A program made the position numbers and the translations under genes. Positions 19,503 through 28,427 of a stretch of DNA of 64,000 bases are shown here, piece by piece. The stretch covers positions 186,001 to 250,000 of the forward strand of contig NZ_LT707064.1 in assembly GCF_900156465.1 (NCBI RefSeq). Direction: 5' to 3'. Within the stretch, counting starts at the first letter, position 1; each line of letters begins with the position of its first letter. The stretch is from Pseudomonas sp. 7SR1 (lineage in GTDB: Bacteria > Pseudomonadota > Gammaproteobacteria > Pseudomonadales > Pseudomonadaceae). The notes under the pieces were generated by a model that was not told the DNA's origin, made no database searches, and worked only from the letters and a program-made list of their open reading frames with translations.

Positions 19503-20621
19503 ATGCCTTACAAACCAAATGACCTGCTCAATCGTCATTTTGAGAACCATGGCCACGACCTTATCCGCAAGGTCGAAGAGCAACTCAACCTGGTGTCACC
19601 CAACAGCCCCAACCTCCCCATCTACCGAGACATGATCCTGACCGTGCTGCGCATGGCCCAGGAAGACCACAACCGCTGGAACGCCAAGATCACGTTGCAG
19701 GCCCTGCGGGAACTGGAACAGGCATTCCGCACGCTGGAACAGTTCAAGGGGCGCCGCAAGGTCACTGTCTTCGGCTCCGCACGAACGCCTATCGAACATC
19801 CCCTGTATGGCCTGGCGAGGGAGCTGGGAGCGGCGCTGGCCCGCTCGGACATGATGGTCATCACTGGCGCAGGCGGAGGCATCATGGCCGCCGCTCATGA
19901 AGGCGCCGGCCGCGAGCACAGCCTCGGGTTCAATATCACCCTGCCTTTCGAACAACATGCAAACCCGACCGTCGAAGGCACGCCGAACCTGTTGCCCTTC
20001 CACTTCTTCTTCACTCGCAAACTGTTCTTCGTCAAGGAGGCCGACGCGCTGGTGCTCTGCCCGGGTGGTTTCGGCACCCTTGATGAAGCACTGGAAGTGC
20101 TGACGCTGGTGCAGACCGGTAAAAGCCCACTGGTACCGGTAGTATTACTGGACGTTCCCGGAGGAAAGTTCTGGCAAAGCGCCCTGGATTTCATCCGCGA
20201 ACAATTGGAGGAAAACCGCTACATCCTGCCCACCGACCTGAAGCTGATGCGCCTGGTATACACCGCCGAAGATGCCGTGGAGGAAATCAACCAGTTCTAT
20301 CGTAACTTCCATTCCAGCCGCTGGCTCAAGCATCAGTTCGTGATCCGCATGAACCACAAGCTCAACGAGCAGGCCCTGGAACAGATGCAAGTGGAGTTTG
20401 CCGACCTGTGCCTGAACGATCGCTTTCATCAGCTGGCCTACAACGGCGACGAGCCTGATGAAGCACGGTTCAGCCACCTGACGCGATTGGCATTCAACTT
20501 CAACGCTCGCGACCATGGTCGGTTGAGGGCGCTGGTGGACTTCATCAACTTGCCGGAAAACTTGGCCCAACCCTACCCCAAGGCCCATCCGCTTGCCTGG
20601 GAGACGATCAAGGTCACCTGA
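19503..20621 (+). CDS. LOG-family (TIGR00730-like) Rossmann-fold protein
   Basis: 372 residues, longer than the about 190-residue LOG core. The core has GSARTP (about residue 90), TGAGGGIMAAAHEGA and the signature PGGFGTLDEALEVL, as in nucleotide-5'-monophosphate phosphoribohydrolases. Extra N- and C-terminal helical parts resemble the PpnN-like long class, so nucleotide monophosphate nucleosidase activity is a reasonable guess. ATG 19503 follows AAGGAGA; a TTG overlaps at 19500. It is convergent with recX. Confidence 0.85.
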   Translation: MPYKPNDLLNRHFENHGHDLIRKVEEQLNLVSPNSPNLPIYRDMILTVLRMAQEDHNRWNAKITLQALRELEQAFRTLEQFKGRRKVTVFGSARTPIEHPLYGLARELGAALARSDMMVITGAGGGIMAAAHEGAGREHSLGFNITLPFEQHANPTVEGTPNLLPFHFFFTRKLFFVKEADALVLCPGGFGTLDEALEVLTLVQTGKSPLVPVVLLDVPGGKFWQSALDFIREQLEENRYILPTDLKLMRLVYTAEDAVEEINQFYRNFHSSRWLKHQFVIRMNHKLNEQALEQMQVEFADLCLNDRFHQLAYNGDEPDEARFSHLTRLAFNFNARDHGRLRALVDFINLPENLAQPYPKAHPLAWETIKVT

Positions 20622-20626
20622 ACCCA

Positions 20627-20665
20627 TAAAAAAACGGCCCGCTATCGAAATAGCGGGCCGTTTTT
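20627..20665. terminator. Bidirectional terminator between the LOG-family gene and recX
   Basis: AACGGCCCGCTAT-CGAA-ATAGCGGGCCGTT, a 13 bp perfect stem with A7 and T5 flanks. Confidence 0.9.
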
Positions 20666-21132
20666 CAATCATCCAATCCTCGACCGCTGAACAAGCGGTT
20701 GATCATTTCCATGGAGTAGCCTCTGTACGCCAGGAACCGACCTTGTTTGGCCCGTTCCCGTGCATCGACGGGTAGATGCCCAGAGAACTTGCGACGCCAG
20801 GTTTCCATCAACTGATCCTGCCAATCGATACCGCTTTCACGTAGGGCTTGTTCGATATCCGAACGCTGCAGGCCGCGTTGACCCAGTTCCTCCCGAATCC
20901 TCAACGGTCCATAACCGGAGCGGGCCCGATAGGAAACGAAGCTTTCCAGATAACGGGCCTCTGACAACAGGCCCTCTTGCGTCAAGCGATCCAAGGTCGT
21001 TTCGATCAACTCATCGCAGGCACCACGCTGACGCAGTTTTCGCGTCAGTTCGACTCGACCGTGCTCGCGTCTGGCGAGCAGGTCCATCGCAGTTCGCCGC
21101 ACCGCGACGAGGGTATCGAGTACGGCGGTCAT
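20665..21132 (-). CDS. recX: RecA regulatory protein RecX
   Basis: 155 residues. Binds RecA filaments and limits recombination and SOS induction. All-helical repeats are visible: [69 protein letters not shown] and the C-terminal [20 protein letters not shown] region. It starts 8 bp after the recA stop, so the two are co-transcribed as in other pseudomonads. Confidence 0.95.
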   Translation of the reverse strand: MTAVLDTLVAVRRTAMDLLARREHGRVELTRKLRQRGACDELIETTLDRLTQEGLLSEARYLESFVSYRARSGYGPLRIREELGQRGLQRSDIEQALRESGIDWQDQLMETWRRKFSGHLPVDARERAKQGRFLAYRGYSMEMINRLFSGRGLDD

Positions 21133-21140
21133 CGATTTGA

Positions 21141-22193
21141 TCAGATATCAGCGTCAACCAGATCGTCAGCGGTCTCACGGTTAGCCAACGCCTTGACGTC
21201 CGCAACCGGGCTCAACAGCTTGTCGCGCAATTGCTTCTCGAGGGCCGCAGCCACTTCCGGGTTGTCCGCCAGGAACTTGGCCGAGTTGGCCTTGCCCTGA
21301 CCGATCTTGGTGCCGTTGTAGGCGTACCAGGCACCGGACTTTTCAACGAAGCCGTGCAACACGCCCAGGTCGATCATCTCGCCATTGAGGTAGATGCCCT
21401 TGCCGTAAAGAATCTGGAACTCGGCCTGACGGAATGGCGAAGCCACCTTGTTCTTCACAACCTTGACGCGGGTTTCGCTGCCGACAACCTCGTCGCCTTC
21501 CTTCACTGCGCCGGTACGACGGATGTCCAGGCGGACCGAGGCGTAGAACTTCAGGGCGTTACCACCAGTGGTGGTTTCCGGGCTGCCGAACATCACGCCG
21601 ATCTTCATGCGGATCTGGTTGATGAAGATCACCAGGCAGTTGGCATTCTTGATGTTACCGGTGATCTTGCGAAGGGCCTGGGACATCAGGCGAGCCTGGA
21701 GGCCCACGTGCATGTCGCCCATTTCACCTTCGATTTCGGCTTTAGGTACCAGTGCCGCCACGGAGTCGACGATGATCACGTCAACCGCGTTGGAACGCAC
21801 CAGCATGTCGGTGATTTCCAGTGCCTGCTCACCAGTGTCAGGTTGGGAGACCAGCAGGTCGTCGACATTGACGCCCAATTTGCCGGCATATTCCGGGTCC
21901 AGGGCGTGCTCGGCATCGACGAAGGCGCAGGTCGCGCCGGCCTTCTGGGCCTGGGCAATCACGGACAGGGTCAGCGTGGTTTTACCGGAGGACTCAGGAC
22001 CGTAGATTTCAACGATACGACCTTTTGGCAAGCCGCCGATGCCAAGCGCGATGTCCAGGCCCAGAGAGCCGGTGGAGATGGAAGGAATAGCCTGACGGTC
22101 CTGATCGCCCATACGCATTACGGCACCCTTGCCGAATTGACGTTCGATCTGACCCAAGGCCGCAGCCAAGGCTTTCTTCTTGTTGTCGTCCAT
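21141..22193 (-). CDS. recA: Recombinase A
   Basis: 350 residues. Forms filaments on single-stranded DNA, performs strand exchange and acts as co-protease for LexA-like repressors, including, by inference, the tailocin repressor at 54057-54800. Visible: Walker [11 protein letters not shown], Walker [20 protein letters not shown], the L2 loop [24 protein letters not shown], and an acidic C-terminus. The open frame extends far upstream, but [21 protein letters not shown] at 22193 is the universal start. A LexA box lies upstream. Confidence 0.99.
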   Translation of the reverse strand: MDDNKKKALAAALGQIERQFGKGAVMRMGDQDRQAIPSISTGSLGLDIALGIGGLPKGRIVEIYGPESSGKTTLTLSVIAQAQKAGATCAFVDAEHALDPEYAGKLGVNVDDLLVSQPDTGEQALEITDMLVRSNAVDVIIVDSVAALVPKAEIEGEMGDMHVGLQARLMSQALRKITGNIKNANCLVIFINQIRMKIGVMFGSPETTTGGNALKFYASVRLDIRRTGAVKEGDEVVGSETRVKVVKNKVASPFRQAEFQILYGKGIYLNGEMIDLGVLHGFVEKSGAWYAYNGTKIGQGKANSAKFLADNPEVAAALEKQLRDKLLSPVADVKALANRETADDLVDADI

Positions 22194-22233
22194 TAAAGTC
22201 CTCACGTAATCAATAAGGCCTGACGGCCAACAC

Positions 22234-22249
22234 CTGTATAAGTAGCCAG
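22234..22249 (-). promoter_or_regulatory. LexA (SOS) box upstream of recA
   Basis: CTG-N10-CAG on either strand (CTGTATAAGTAGCCAG on +), 41 bp before the recA start. Position and sequence fit the known autoregulated recA SOS box. Confidence 0.8.
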
Positions 22250-22276
22250 TATTATTCCACAGGGATCGAGGATCGC

Positions 22277-22777
22277 CTACCCCCGATTTGAGATTTCTGC
22301 GGCGGCATGTTGCAGCAGCCCCTCTAGCGCGGCCTTCACCGTTTGTCGGCGGACCTCGTCGCGGTTGCCCGCAAAGAACCGCTGCTCGCTGAAGACCGTT
22401 TCGCCAACGCCCCAGGCCAGCCACACGGTGCCCACCGGCTTGCCCGGGGAACCGCCGTCCGGCCCGGCGATACCGCTGACCGCCACGGCGAACCGCGCCT
22501 GGCCCTGTCGCTGGGCGCCCCGGACCATGGCCTCGACCACCTCGCGACTGACCGCTCCCACCGTGCCGAACAGTTCGTCCGGCACATTCAGTTGCCGGGT
22601 CTTCTGGCGATTGGAATAAGTGACGAAACCGGCTTCGAACCAAGCCGAACTGCCTGGAATTCGCGTGATCGCCTCGGCAATCCCGCCACCGGTACAGGAC
22701 TCGGCGGTGGTCACATGAACATTGAGCAACTGCAGGCGCCGGCCCAGTTCGGCGGCCAGCTCGGTAATCTCCTCCAT
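22277..22777 (-). CDS. pncC: NMN amidohydrolase / CinA C-terminal domain protein
   Basis: 166 residues. Short stand-alone form of the CinA C-terminal domain, which deamidates nicotinamide mononucleotide. Signatures: [47 protein letters not shown], and [29 protein letters not shown] 22777 follows GGAGAGC in the reverse strand. It is the gene usually called cinA at the cinA edge of Pseudomonas tailocin loci and sits 84 bp upstream of recA. Confidence 0.93.
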   Translation of the reverse strand: MEEITELAAELGRRLQLLNVHVTTAESCTGGGIAEAITRIPGSSAWFEAGFVTYSNRQKTRQLNVPDELFGTVGAVSREVVEAMVRGAQRQGQARFAVAVSGIAGPDGGSPGKPVGTVWLAWGVGETVFSEQRFFAGNRDEVRRQTVKAALEGLLQHAAAEISNRG

Positions 22778-22944
22778 GACGCTCTCCTGATTCGACGCAA
22801 TGACGCCTACCGTACACGAGCGTTGGAAGCTTGCAAGGCTCGGGCCCGGGAGAGCGCTCTGTTTTTCAGGACACGTCCAGACCACGCTATGGACATCGAA
22901 AAACCTCGCTATATTCAGTTGCCCATGACAGTCGGAACGATGGA

Positions 22945-23608
22945 ATGAAAACCAAGGATCTCAGCCGCCTTTCGGTTGATGGCGTACTCTGCATCAGCCT
23001 CAAGGATCGGAAGGATCGCAGGCTGCTACTGCTTGAAACCATGAAACGCTCAGGTTTGGACATAGAGTTCGTACTGGTCGATCCTGATAGAGAGAATCCG
23101 GCAAGAGGCTGCTTCAATTCGCATTTGAAGTGCGCAGAGATTGCATTGCAGCGCAACTATTCAAACGTCCTGATCCTGGAAGACGATGCACTGCAGTATT
23201 TCTTCTCAAAACAGACAGTCCGCAACATCAATCGCTTTATTTCGACGGAAAAATTTTTCCATTCTCCATCTCGGTTACACGATGGGGAAAATATGGCTCA
23301 CCTGGAATTTTTCCATCGCTCGCGGCCGGGTAACCGCACTGCACGCTTATATACTCAGCAAACGAGGCTGTTCGGAGTTTGTAAAGCTTGAATACCGTTC
23401 AGAGCCCATCGACAGAGTCGTAAGGGCCCAGATCAAACAACATTGCGTTTTCCCCATGATGTTCGGCCAGCAACCCGCTCATCTCGTTTCAAGCGACATA
23501 GAAGACATTGCTCCTAACGATGATTCGTTCTGGAGAAACAATTGGTATAGGCACGTCTGGTCGGCAGTAAAGAACTTCTACATGACAGTTCTGGGCGTGA
23601 ACCGGTAA
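22945..23608 (+). pseudogene. Glycosyltransferase family 25 gene with a -1/+1 frameshift
   Basis: The N-terminal part (MKTKDLSRLSVDGVLCISLK, then RKDRRLLLLETMKRSG and NVLILEDDALQYF, with the DD of the GT25 LEDDA motif) reads in one frame to about 23259. The conserved continuation (LHLGYTMGKIWLTWN to MTVLGVNR) reads in the next frame to 23608. The two frames meet at an A5T5 run (23249-23258), so one extra base there would explain the break. About 220 residues if repaired. AT-richer than neighbours. GT25 enzymes decorate lipopolysaccharide, so the intact form might alter surface glycans; that link is inference. Confidence 0.75.
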
Positions 23609-23648
23609 ACCAAGCAAGATTCTTTCTGGTCGACAACGACTCGACGGA

Positions 23649-24185
23649 TTACTGACCCAACGCCCTGACATACGCCTGGCAAGCCCGCAAGGCGATCAAT
23701 CCACGGTCGCCTTCATCGGTGATGGCGATAATTCGTTGAGCATGCGTCGGGTCAAGTCGGGCGCGTAGGGGGCCATGATCCATGCCGCCGGAGCCGGTGG
23801 CGGCAGGCACCGCACAACCGGGGGAGGCATCGTGGGCATCGAGGAGGACTGACAGCCGGACATCGGCAGTAGCAAGGCGATCGCGCAGGCGATCCTGGTC
23901 ACGTTGGGCATCGCTCAAGGCTCGGTAGTGGGTGTGTTCGCTGGCAGAAAGTTGCTGTTCCAGGGCCAGTCGCTTCTCTTGCTCGGCCTTTTGTTGCGCT
24001 GTCGCCACCTGGCTCAACTGACTCAGGGTCTCGGCTTGGGACTGGGCCATTTGCGCCAGTTGACGACCATAGCGCCAATCCTGGAGTCGCCACGCCAGCG
24101 TAGCTGGACCAGCGGCCAGCAGCGCCAGCAAGAGAACAATCCCGAGAGTACGGAAGGAAAAAGGCATCAGGTCGAAGACTGGCAT
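23649..24185 (-). CDS. Rz-like inner-membrane spanin
   Basis: 178 residues. One N-terminal membrane segment (TLGIVLLLALLAAGPATLAW), then a long coiled-coil periplasmic region (LAQMAQSQAETLSQLSQVATAQQKAEQEKRLALEQQLSASEHTHYR) as in i-spanins that disrupt the outer membrane at lysis. ATG 24185 follows GAGGGCGG; an alternative ATG at 24167 overlaps the endolysin stop as TGATG. The o-spanin is nested inside in another frame. Last gene of the tailocin operon. Confidence 0.85.
   Translation of the reverse strand: MPVFDLMPFSFRTLGIVLLLALLAAGPATLAWRLQDWRYGRQLAQMAQSQAETLSQLSQVATAQQKAEQEKRLALEQQLSASEHTHYRALSDAQRDQDRLRDRLATADVRLSVLLDAHDASPGCAVPAATGSGGMDHGPLRARLDPTHAQRIIAITDEGDRGLIALRACQAYVRALGQ
23696..23911 (-). 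CDS. Rz1-like outer-membrane lipoprotein spanin, nested in the Rz gene
   Basis: 71 residues, wholly inside the Rz-like gene in another frame. Lipoprotein signal with lipobox LPMSGC (Cys at residue 20), followed by a short proline-rich mature part (MPTMPPPVVRCLPPPAPAAW). This is the classic nested Rz/Rz1 layout. The o-spanin would sit in the outer membrane and pair with the i-spanin across the periplasm. Confidence 0.82.
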   Translation of the reverse strand: MPNVTRIACAIALLLPMSGCQSSSMPTMPPPVVRCLPPPAPAAWIMAPYAPDLTRRMLNELSPSPMKATVD

Positions 24186-24730
24186 AACACCGCCCTCGCC
24201 CGCGCCCAAAGTTGCAGACGATCTTCCAGGCCGTTCAAGCCGCCGTTGATACGCCGAGTGATACTGTTGAACTGGTCACGGTCGGCCAGTTCGTTCAAGC
24301 CGTTCTGCTCCCAGAACCAGGCAGCCGATTCGGATGCCCACTGTGGTTGTTCCAGCAGTTCCGGCAAGGCCAGCAGACGTTCATCGCCAAACAAACCGAG
24401 ACTGCACCGCAGATAATTGTCGCGGCCCGTAATCTGGATCAGCCCACGCCCCCGATATTTCTGGCCGTCGCCGTCGGCCTGGGGAGTATTTCCCAGGCGA
24501 ACGGCCAACGCGCCGGTGTCGTACTTGCTTAGATACATTTCACTGCCAAGCTCCCGCACATATCGCAACTGCCCCGACTCGTGGCCGATCTGCGCCAGAA
24601 ACGCAGCAACGCGTTTGGGCGTAACGATCCGGTGACGGCTCATCGCATGGTTGAGCGCAGGAACGAAAACGCCCGCTTGAGAGCGGGCGTCGGGCATGAT
24701 CTTGATGAGTTGCTGCTGGGTAACGTCCAT
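24167..24730 (-). CDS. GH19-type (chitinase-like) endolysin
   Basis: 187 residues. Muralytic enzyme for tailocin release. The GH19 fold is recognised from RVAAFLAQIGHESGQLRYVRELGSE with the catalytic Glu in GHESG, from QKYRGRGLIQITGRDNY and from WASESAAWFWEQNGLNELAD. There is no signal peptide, so access to the wall needs the holin encoded at the other end of the operon (51747-52097). A strong hairpin lies within its first 25 codons (24665-24690). Confidence 0.92.
   Translation of the reverse strand: MDVTQQQLIKIMPDARSQAGVFVPALNHAMSRHRIVTPKRVAAFLAQIGHESGQLRYVRELGSEMYLSKYDTGALAVRLGNTPQADGDGQKYRGRGLIQITGRDNYLRCSLGLFGDERLLALPELLEQPQWASESAAWFWEQNGLNELADRDQFNSITRRINGGLNGLEDRLQLWARARAVLCQSST
24665..24691 (-). 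terminator. Terminator-like hairpin inside the 5' end of the endolysin gene
   Basis: ACGCCCGCT-CTCA-AGCGGGCGT followed by TTTTC on the minus strand; nine perfect pairs, four-base loop. It is coding (residues about 14-23), so it may be incidental, but it could reduce or delay endolysin expression. Confidence 0.35.
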
Positions 24731-24752
24731 AATCCGACCATCGAAAAAAACA

Positions 24753-25187
24753 TCACTGAAGTTGCGCTTTCAACCAGGGCGGCGCGACGGGGCGGTGCTC
24801 AGCCGCGGGAAACAGCTCGTCCTGGGGCCAATCTCTAAGGGCTCGCCGATAGGCCTGGAGTTGCGTGTACTGCGCCTGATCCAGCGTCGTACCGCCGCCG
24901 TCGTCCATCTCGTCGCGATCCCGGGCTACGAGGCGATCGGTGGCGGTGAGCTGAGCGTCACGCCAATGTGTTTCGTTGAGTATCTGCGTCTCGATCCTGT
25001 CGACCTCAAGCTCCGAAAGCACCGGATACCCCATGGCGTCCGACGTGATACACCTATTTAAAAAAGGGGCTGCGAACAATGCACTGTATGCGTGCTCCGA
25101 AATCTCAACAGCATCTTTGGGAATTTCATTTGCATGATCGATGGAGTTGTAGAACCCACCCGTGGTTGGAGCATAAAAAATCAGCAT
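24753..25187 (-). CDS. Tail-fibre assembly chaperone, cassette 3
   Basis: 144 residues. The N-terminus LIFYAPTTGGFYNSIDHANEIPKDAVEIS and the C-terminal YTQLQAYRRALRDWPQ belong to the phage tail-fibre assembly family. It is clearly related to the chaperone at 45806-46243 of the P2-type tailocin (TTGGFY, IPxDAVEI, LQAYRRxLRxWP). It lies directly after fibre 3, whose tip it presumably helps to fold or attach. Confidence 0.85.
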   Translation of the reverse strand: MLIFYAPTTGGFYNSIDHANEIPKDAVEISEHAYSALFAAPFLNRCITSDAMGYPVLSELEVDRIETQILNETHWRDAQLTATDRLVARDRDEMDDGGGTTLDQAQYTQLQAYRRALRDWPQDELFPAAEHRPVAPPWLKAQLQ

Positions 25188-25199
25188 AACGGCATCCTT

Positions 25200-26111
25200 T
25201 CAATAACCAATTGCACGCCAGAGCCCAGTCCAGTTCGCGTAGACACCATTGTGATCCCGACCATAAAGCCTGAACTGACTCAGGGAACCAAATGAGACGC
25301 CGAACGACGCACAGGTCGGTCCACCATCGGTCACGTTGATATTCCTGACCGCATTCGGAAACGACATGGGAAACGTCACCAGCACGCCATTGGCATCCGT
25401 GCCGCTCGATGAAACTCCCCACTGTTCGATGACATAGCCCGTCGGACTGGTGGTATCGGGAATACGTTTCCATCCATTGGGCTGTAACGACGAAGAGAAC
25501 ATGGCCGAATACTTCGAGGTGGCCGTTCCACCAATCAGACGCCATTGGGCATTGAGCTTGATAAACTCCGCGGTCTCCCCTAACCCGATACTAACGGTAC
25601 CCTCTGCTCCGTTCGATCCCGACAACTTATCGGTCGCCAAGGTCGTCGATATAGTCACTACGCCATTGCCTGCGTTGATAATCCTGACAGTGGCGCCATG
25701 CAGGACGCCTGTCGTGGCGGGCAGTTTGGCGGTAACCGGGGTTTCACTGGCAAAGCTGGCGACTCCACCAATATCCTTGGATGTCAAAGCCGCATGTGTG
25801 GAATACACGTCAAAGCCGGCGTACTGCAATCCGCTGCGGGCTACGAACTCTGTCGTAGCAACGGTCTTATCGTTATCGAACTGAGGAGCGGTAAGAAACA
25901 ATCCAGTGCCGCGCAATGCCGCCAGTAACTGATTGTAGGTTTCTTCCGAGGGGGTAATACCGGCGGCCTGAATGACGTTGATTATTTCCTGTGTGACGCC
26001 ATTCCCCCAACTGGCGGGGATCAATGATCCTGGCGTCCCAGCCAAGGCGTTCTCGTCTACAAATCTGCCATTCACCAAACCCGCACTGGGAACACTTTTT
26101 GGATAATCCAC
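25200..26111 (-). CDS. Mu-type tailocin tail fibre 3
   Basis: 303 residues, the shortest of three tandem fibres. Residues 1-50 (DYPKSVPSAGLVNGRFVDEN, then GSLIPASWGNGVTQEIINVI) are the shared attachment module. A FDNDKTVATTEFVARSG repeat-type segment follows, and the C-terminal tip (VIEQWG, FPNAVRNINV, ending IGY) resembles the tip of the P2-type fibre at 46324-48615. Start is GTG at 26111 behind GGGAG, whereas the other two fibres use ATG. Expected to bind a surface glycan on target cells. Confidence 0.88.
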   Translation of the reverse strand: MDYPKSVPSAGLVNGRFVDENALAGTPGSLIPASWGNGVTQEIINVIQAAGITPSEETYNQLLAALRGTGLFLTAPQFDNDKTVATTEFVARSGLQYAGFDVYSTHAALTSKDIGGVASFASETPVTAKLPATTGVLHGATVRIINAGNGVVTISTTLATDKLSGSNGAEGTVSIGLGETAEFIKLNAQWRLIGGTATSKYSAMFSSSLQPNGWKRIPDTTSPTGYVIEQWGVSSSGTDANGVLVTFPMSFPNAVRNINVTDGGPTCASFGVSFGSLSQFRLYGRDHNGVYANWTGLWRAIGY

Positions 26112-26223
26112 CTTTTACTCCCTTGGTATTTAAACGACCAGAAACAGACAACCGAAATCTTCAACACTGAACTTTAAACAGTCATTGGAAACATCAAATA
26201 ATAGTAAATCATCAGGAATGCAT

Positions 26224-26784
26224 CTAAACAGTAGATGCTGGCACTACAGGCCAGTTTATTTCATCCGGAAAAGCAGCTTGCTTATGGATGCGGTTCAGCT
26301 CAACACTGTAGAGTCTCCACTCCATCAAGGCGAGTTGCTCCTCATCGGAAGCATCTCCAATGTCCTCTGCATATTGCAGAGGTGCAATTCGCAACATTGC
26401 ATCTCGAAGAAGCACATCGCGTTTACTCAGAGCTTCAGCCTTAATGCAGCTCAATTGAGATTCCCTGTCGATCTGCCATTTATCATCAGCCCAGACATAG
26501 TGCTCTCCGGGACATGGGTCAGTCGTGAAAGCCTCCGGCAACTCCCCCAGTTCACTCCAGACTTGCTGCCTACCGCTCGCCTTGTGATAAACCACCCCGC
26601 GACGATCCACAACCTCCCGCGGAACATTATCCACCAGTGCCCATGTTCGATCTTTCTCTGGCAGGGGAAGTTTAAAAGAAAGCTCGACGGCGTTACTTGG
26701 AAGTTGAACGCCGACACCTGGAGTTACGGGAAGAGTAACGGGGCCTTTCAATTCCCCAGCCTTATCAAAAAGGTAATAAAACAT
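26224..26784 (-). CDS. Tail-fibre assembly chaperone, cassette 2
   Basis: 186 residues. The C-terminal segment (ALSKRDVLLRDAMLRIAPLQYAEDIGDASDEEQLALMEWRLYSVELNRI, then WPVVP) is typical of the larger tail-fibre assembly proteins of the Mu/lambda type (caudo-TAP), unrelated to those of cassettes 1 and 3. ATG 26784 has GAGG seven bases upstream; a TTG 12 bases earlier overlaps the fibre 2 stop. Base composition is AT-richer than the structural genes. Confidence 0.82.
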   Translation of the reverse strand: MFYYLFDKAGELKGPVTLPVTPGVGVQLPSNAVELSFKLPLPEKDRTWALVDNVPREVVDRRGVVYHKASGRQQVWSELGELPEAFTTDPCPGEHYVWADDKWQIDRESQLSCIKAEALSKRDVLLRDAMLRIAPLQYAEDIGDASDEEQLALMEWRLYSVELNRIHKQAAFPDEINWPVVPASTV

Positions 26785-26792
26785 AAACAACC

Positions 26793-27887
26793 TCAAATTA
26801 TTTTCATGCGAGCGGGGAAGGCTATATTGCGCGGACGCGACTTATAGGTATAAAGCAGCGTATTGGCCGTATCCATTTGGTAAGTAGTTCCGACGGGAAA
26901 AGTAGGACCACCATTAACCAAATCTCCAACAATCTTGATTTCCTCTCGGGTAATGGAGCCGTAGCTGGTTAAACTGTCGGACCACCTTGAACCGATGGCC
27001 CCAGCTCCTTGCGCGCCCAATGCATGAGAGTGGACAGTTGCCGATTGAGCGCTTCCCATCACCCGACTTACATCCACCGACCTCCCTTCGTCCAACACCC
27101 TCAAGAACTCCCCGCGCCCCTCAGGTCCACGGAACGTCTGCGCACCATCGCCGGAGCTCCACTTACCTTCATTACCCTCCCGGTTGGCTTCGGTACCAAG
27201 CATGCCGGACTGCTGGGCATGATCCCAAAGCCATGGCCATTCGGAACGCTTCATGACAGCGCCGTTCAACGCACCATAGCCTCCCGGACTCAATACGATA
27301 GTCGTTTCAAAGAATGGGCGGCCCAACGCGGTATTGTCGAATCGACCCACCGGCCACCAACTACCAGCACCATCACTGCGTAGATGCCACCAATCCCCTG
27401 CTCCCATCAGCACCAGAAATGGATAACCATTGGCAGAAAGATGCGTATGAAATTTGATTCTGTCGGTACCTGCGGCCTGAACCATAAGGCGGTTGCCGCT
27501 GTTATCGACACGCCGAACGATGAGATCCTGAACCCCCAACCCTGCATTTGCCGATGGCAAATTGAGGGTTGCCGCACTGGCACCGGCATCGATCAACACC
27601 AACCCCAACTCTTCGGCAACAAGCGTCTTTGATGCCGTCAACCGCGTCACCACCGAGCGCATCGGACTGCTGCGTCCAAGAATGGCTTGCAACGCCTTGA
27701 TCAATTGCCCGGTGTCCGCTTCTGACGGCGTCATGCCGGCGGCCGAGATCACATTGAGGATTTCTTGGGTAACCCCATTGCCCCAGACCGCCGGAATCAA
27801 TGAACCGGGTTTACCCGCCAGCGGATCTTCGTCCACGAACCGACCGTTCACCAGCCCGACGCTGGGAACGCTTTTTGGATAATCCAT
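26793..27887 (-). CDS. Mu-type tailocin tail fibre 2 (collar-type C-terminus)
   Basis: 364 residues. Same N-terminal module as fibres 1 and 3 (DYPKSVPSVGLVNGRFVDE, GVTQEILNVIS). The C-terminal half resembles phage tail-collar fibres: GRPFFETTIVLSPGGYGALNGAVMKRSEWPWLWDHAQQSG, GAQTFRGPEGRGEFLRVLDEGRSVD and the terminal RPRNIAFPARMKII. Followed by its own chaperone with a short gap. Confidence 0.88.
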   Translation of the reverse strand: MDYPKSVPSVGLVNGRFVDEDPLAGKPGSLIPAVWGNGVTQEILNVISAAGMTPSEADTGQLIKALQAILGRSSPMRSVVTRLTASKTLVAEELGLVLIDAGASAATLNLPSANAGLGVQDLIVRRVDNSGNRLMVQAAGTDRIKFHTHLSANGYPFLVLMGAGDWWHLRSDGAGSWWPVGRFDNTALGRPFFETTIVLSPGGYGALNGAVMKRSEWPWLWDHAQQSGMLGTEANREGNEGKWSSGDGAQTFRGPEGRGEFLRVLDEGRSVDVSRVMGSAQSATVHSHALGAQGAGAIGSRWSDSLTSYGSITREEIKIVGDLVNGGPTFPVGTTYQMDTANTLLYTYKSRPRNIAFPARMKII

Positions 27888-27917
27888 ATGTTATTTCTCT
27901 ACAGATAAATAAAAGGA

Positions 27918-28427
27918 TCAGGCGCCGGAGCGCAATGCCTCGATGTTGGCGAATGCCTCATCGAAAGCCGCTTTCGCCAGGTCCGATTTTCCCTTCGCCA
28001 TGTGCGCGCGGATGTGCGCCTTGGCCTTGAGTCGTATCTGGCGAAGCACCAACAGGTTCGAATCGAACTCGGCGGCCTTGGCGAGGATCTGGTCTGCCGC
28101 CTGCCTGGCTGTGCGCCCCTTGATGACCCACGCGGAAACGGACGACGGCACGGCTTTTTTCGGGTAGCCCTGATCCTTGAATGCCTGAGCTTCAAGGGCT
28201 GCCTGCTGGTATTCCAGGGCACGTAATGGATCGCCTGCCAAGGCCCGACGTGCACGGTCCGCAGCACCGTCCAGCCTGTCGCACAGGCGTTCGCCGTCCA
28301 GATGCAGCAGCTGGGCAGCATGCTCGTCGGCAATCACCCATTCACCCTCCTCCCAGGTATGGGCTGGGGAGGGTGAAGGCGGACGGAGTCCCTCTTCGTA
28401 TTGATGCAGTTCCTGAATGATCTTCAT
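27918..28427 (-). CDS. Putative tail-fibre chaperone, cassette 1
   Basis: 169 residues. Translation overlaps the fibre 1 stop (ATGA). The sequence (WVIADEHAAQLLHLDGERLCDRLDGAADRARRALAGDPLRALEYQQAALEAQAFKDQGYP) is helical and Ala-rich and is seen as a small phage protein after fibres. I assign the role from position, not from a recognised catalytic or binding motif. Confidence 0.65.
   Translation of the reverse strand: MKIIQELHQYEEGLRPPSPSPAHTWEEGEWVIADEHAAQLLHLDGERLCDRLDGAADRARRALAGDPLRALEYQQAALEAQAFKDQGYPKKAVPSSVSAWVIKGRTARQAADQILAKAAEFDSNLLVLRQIRLKAKAHIRAHMAKGKSDLAKAAFDEAFANIEALRSGA

Noticed and set aside
22194..22817. N-terminal extension of recA
   Set aside because: The frame is open upstream, but it covers the LexA box and the pncC gene; RecA starts at the conserved [13 protein letters not shown].
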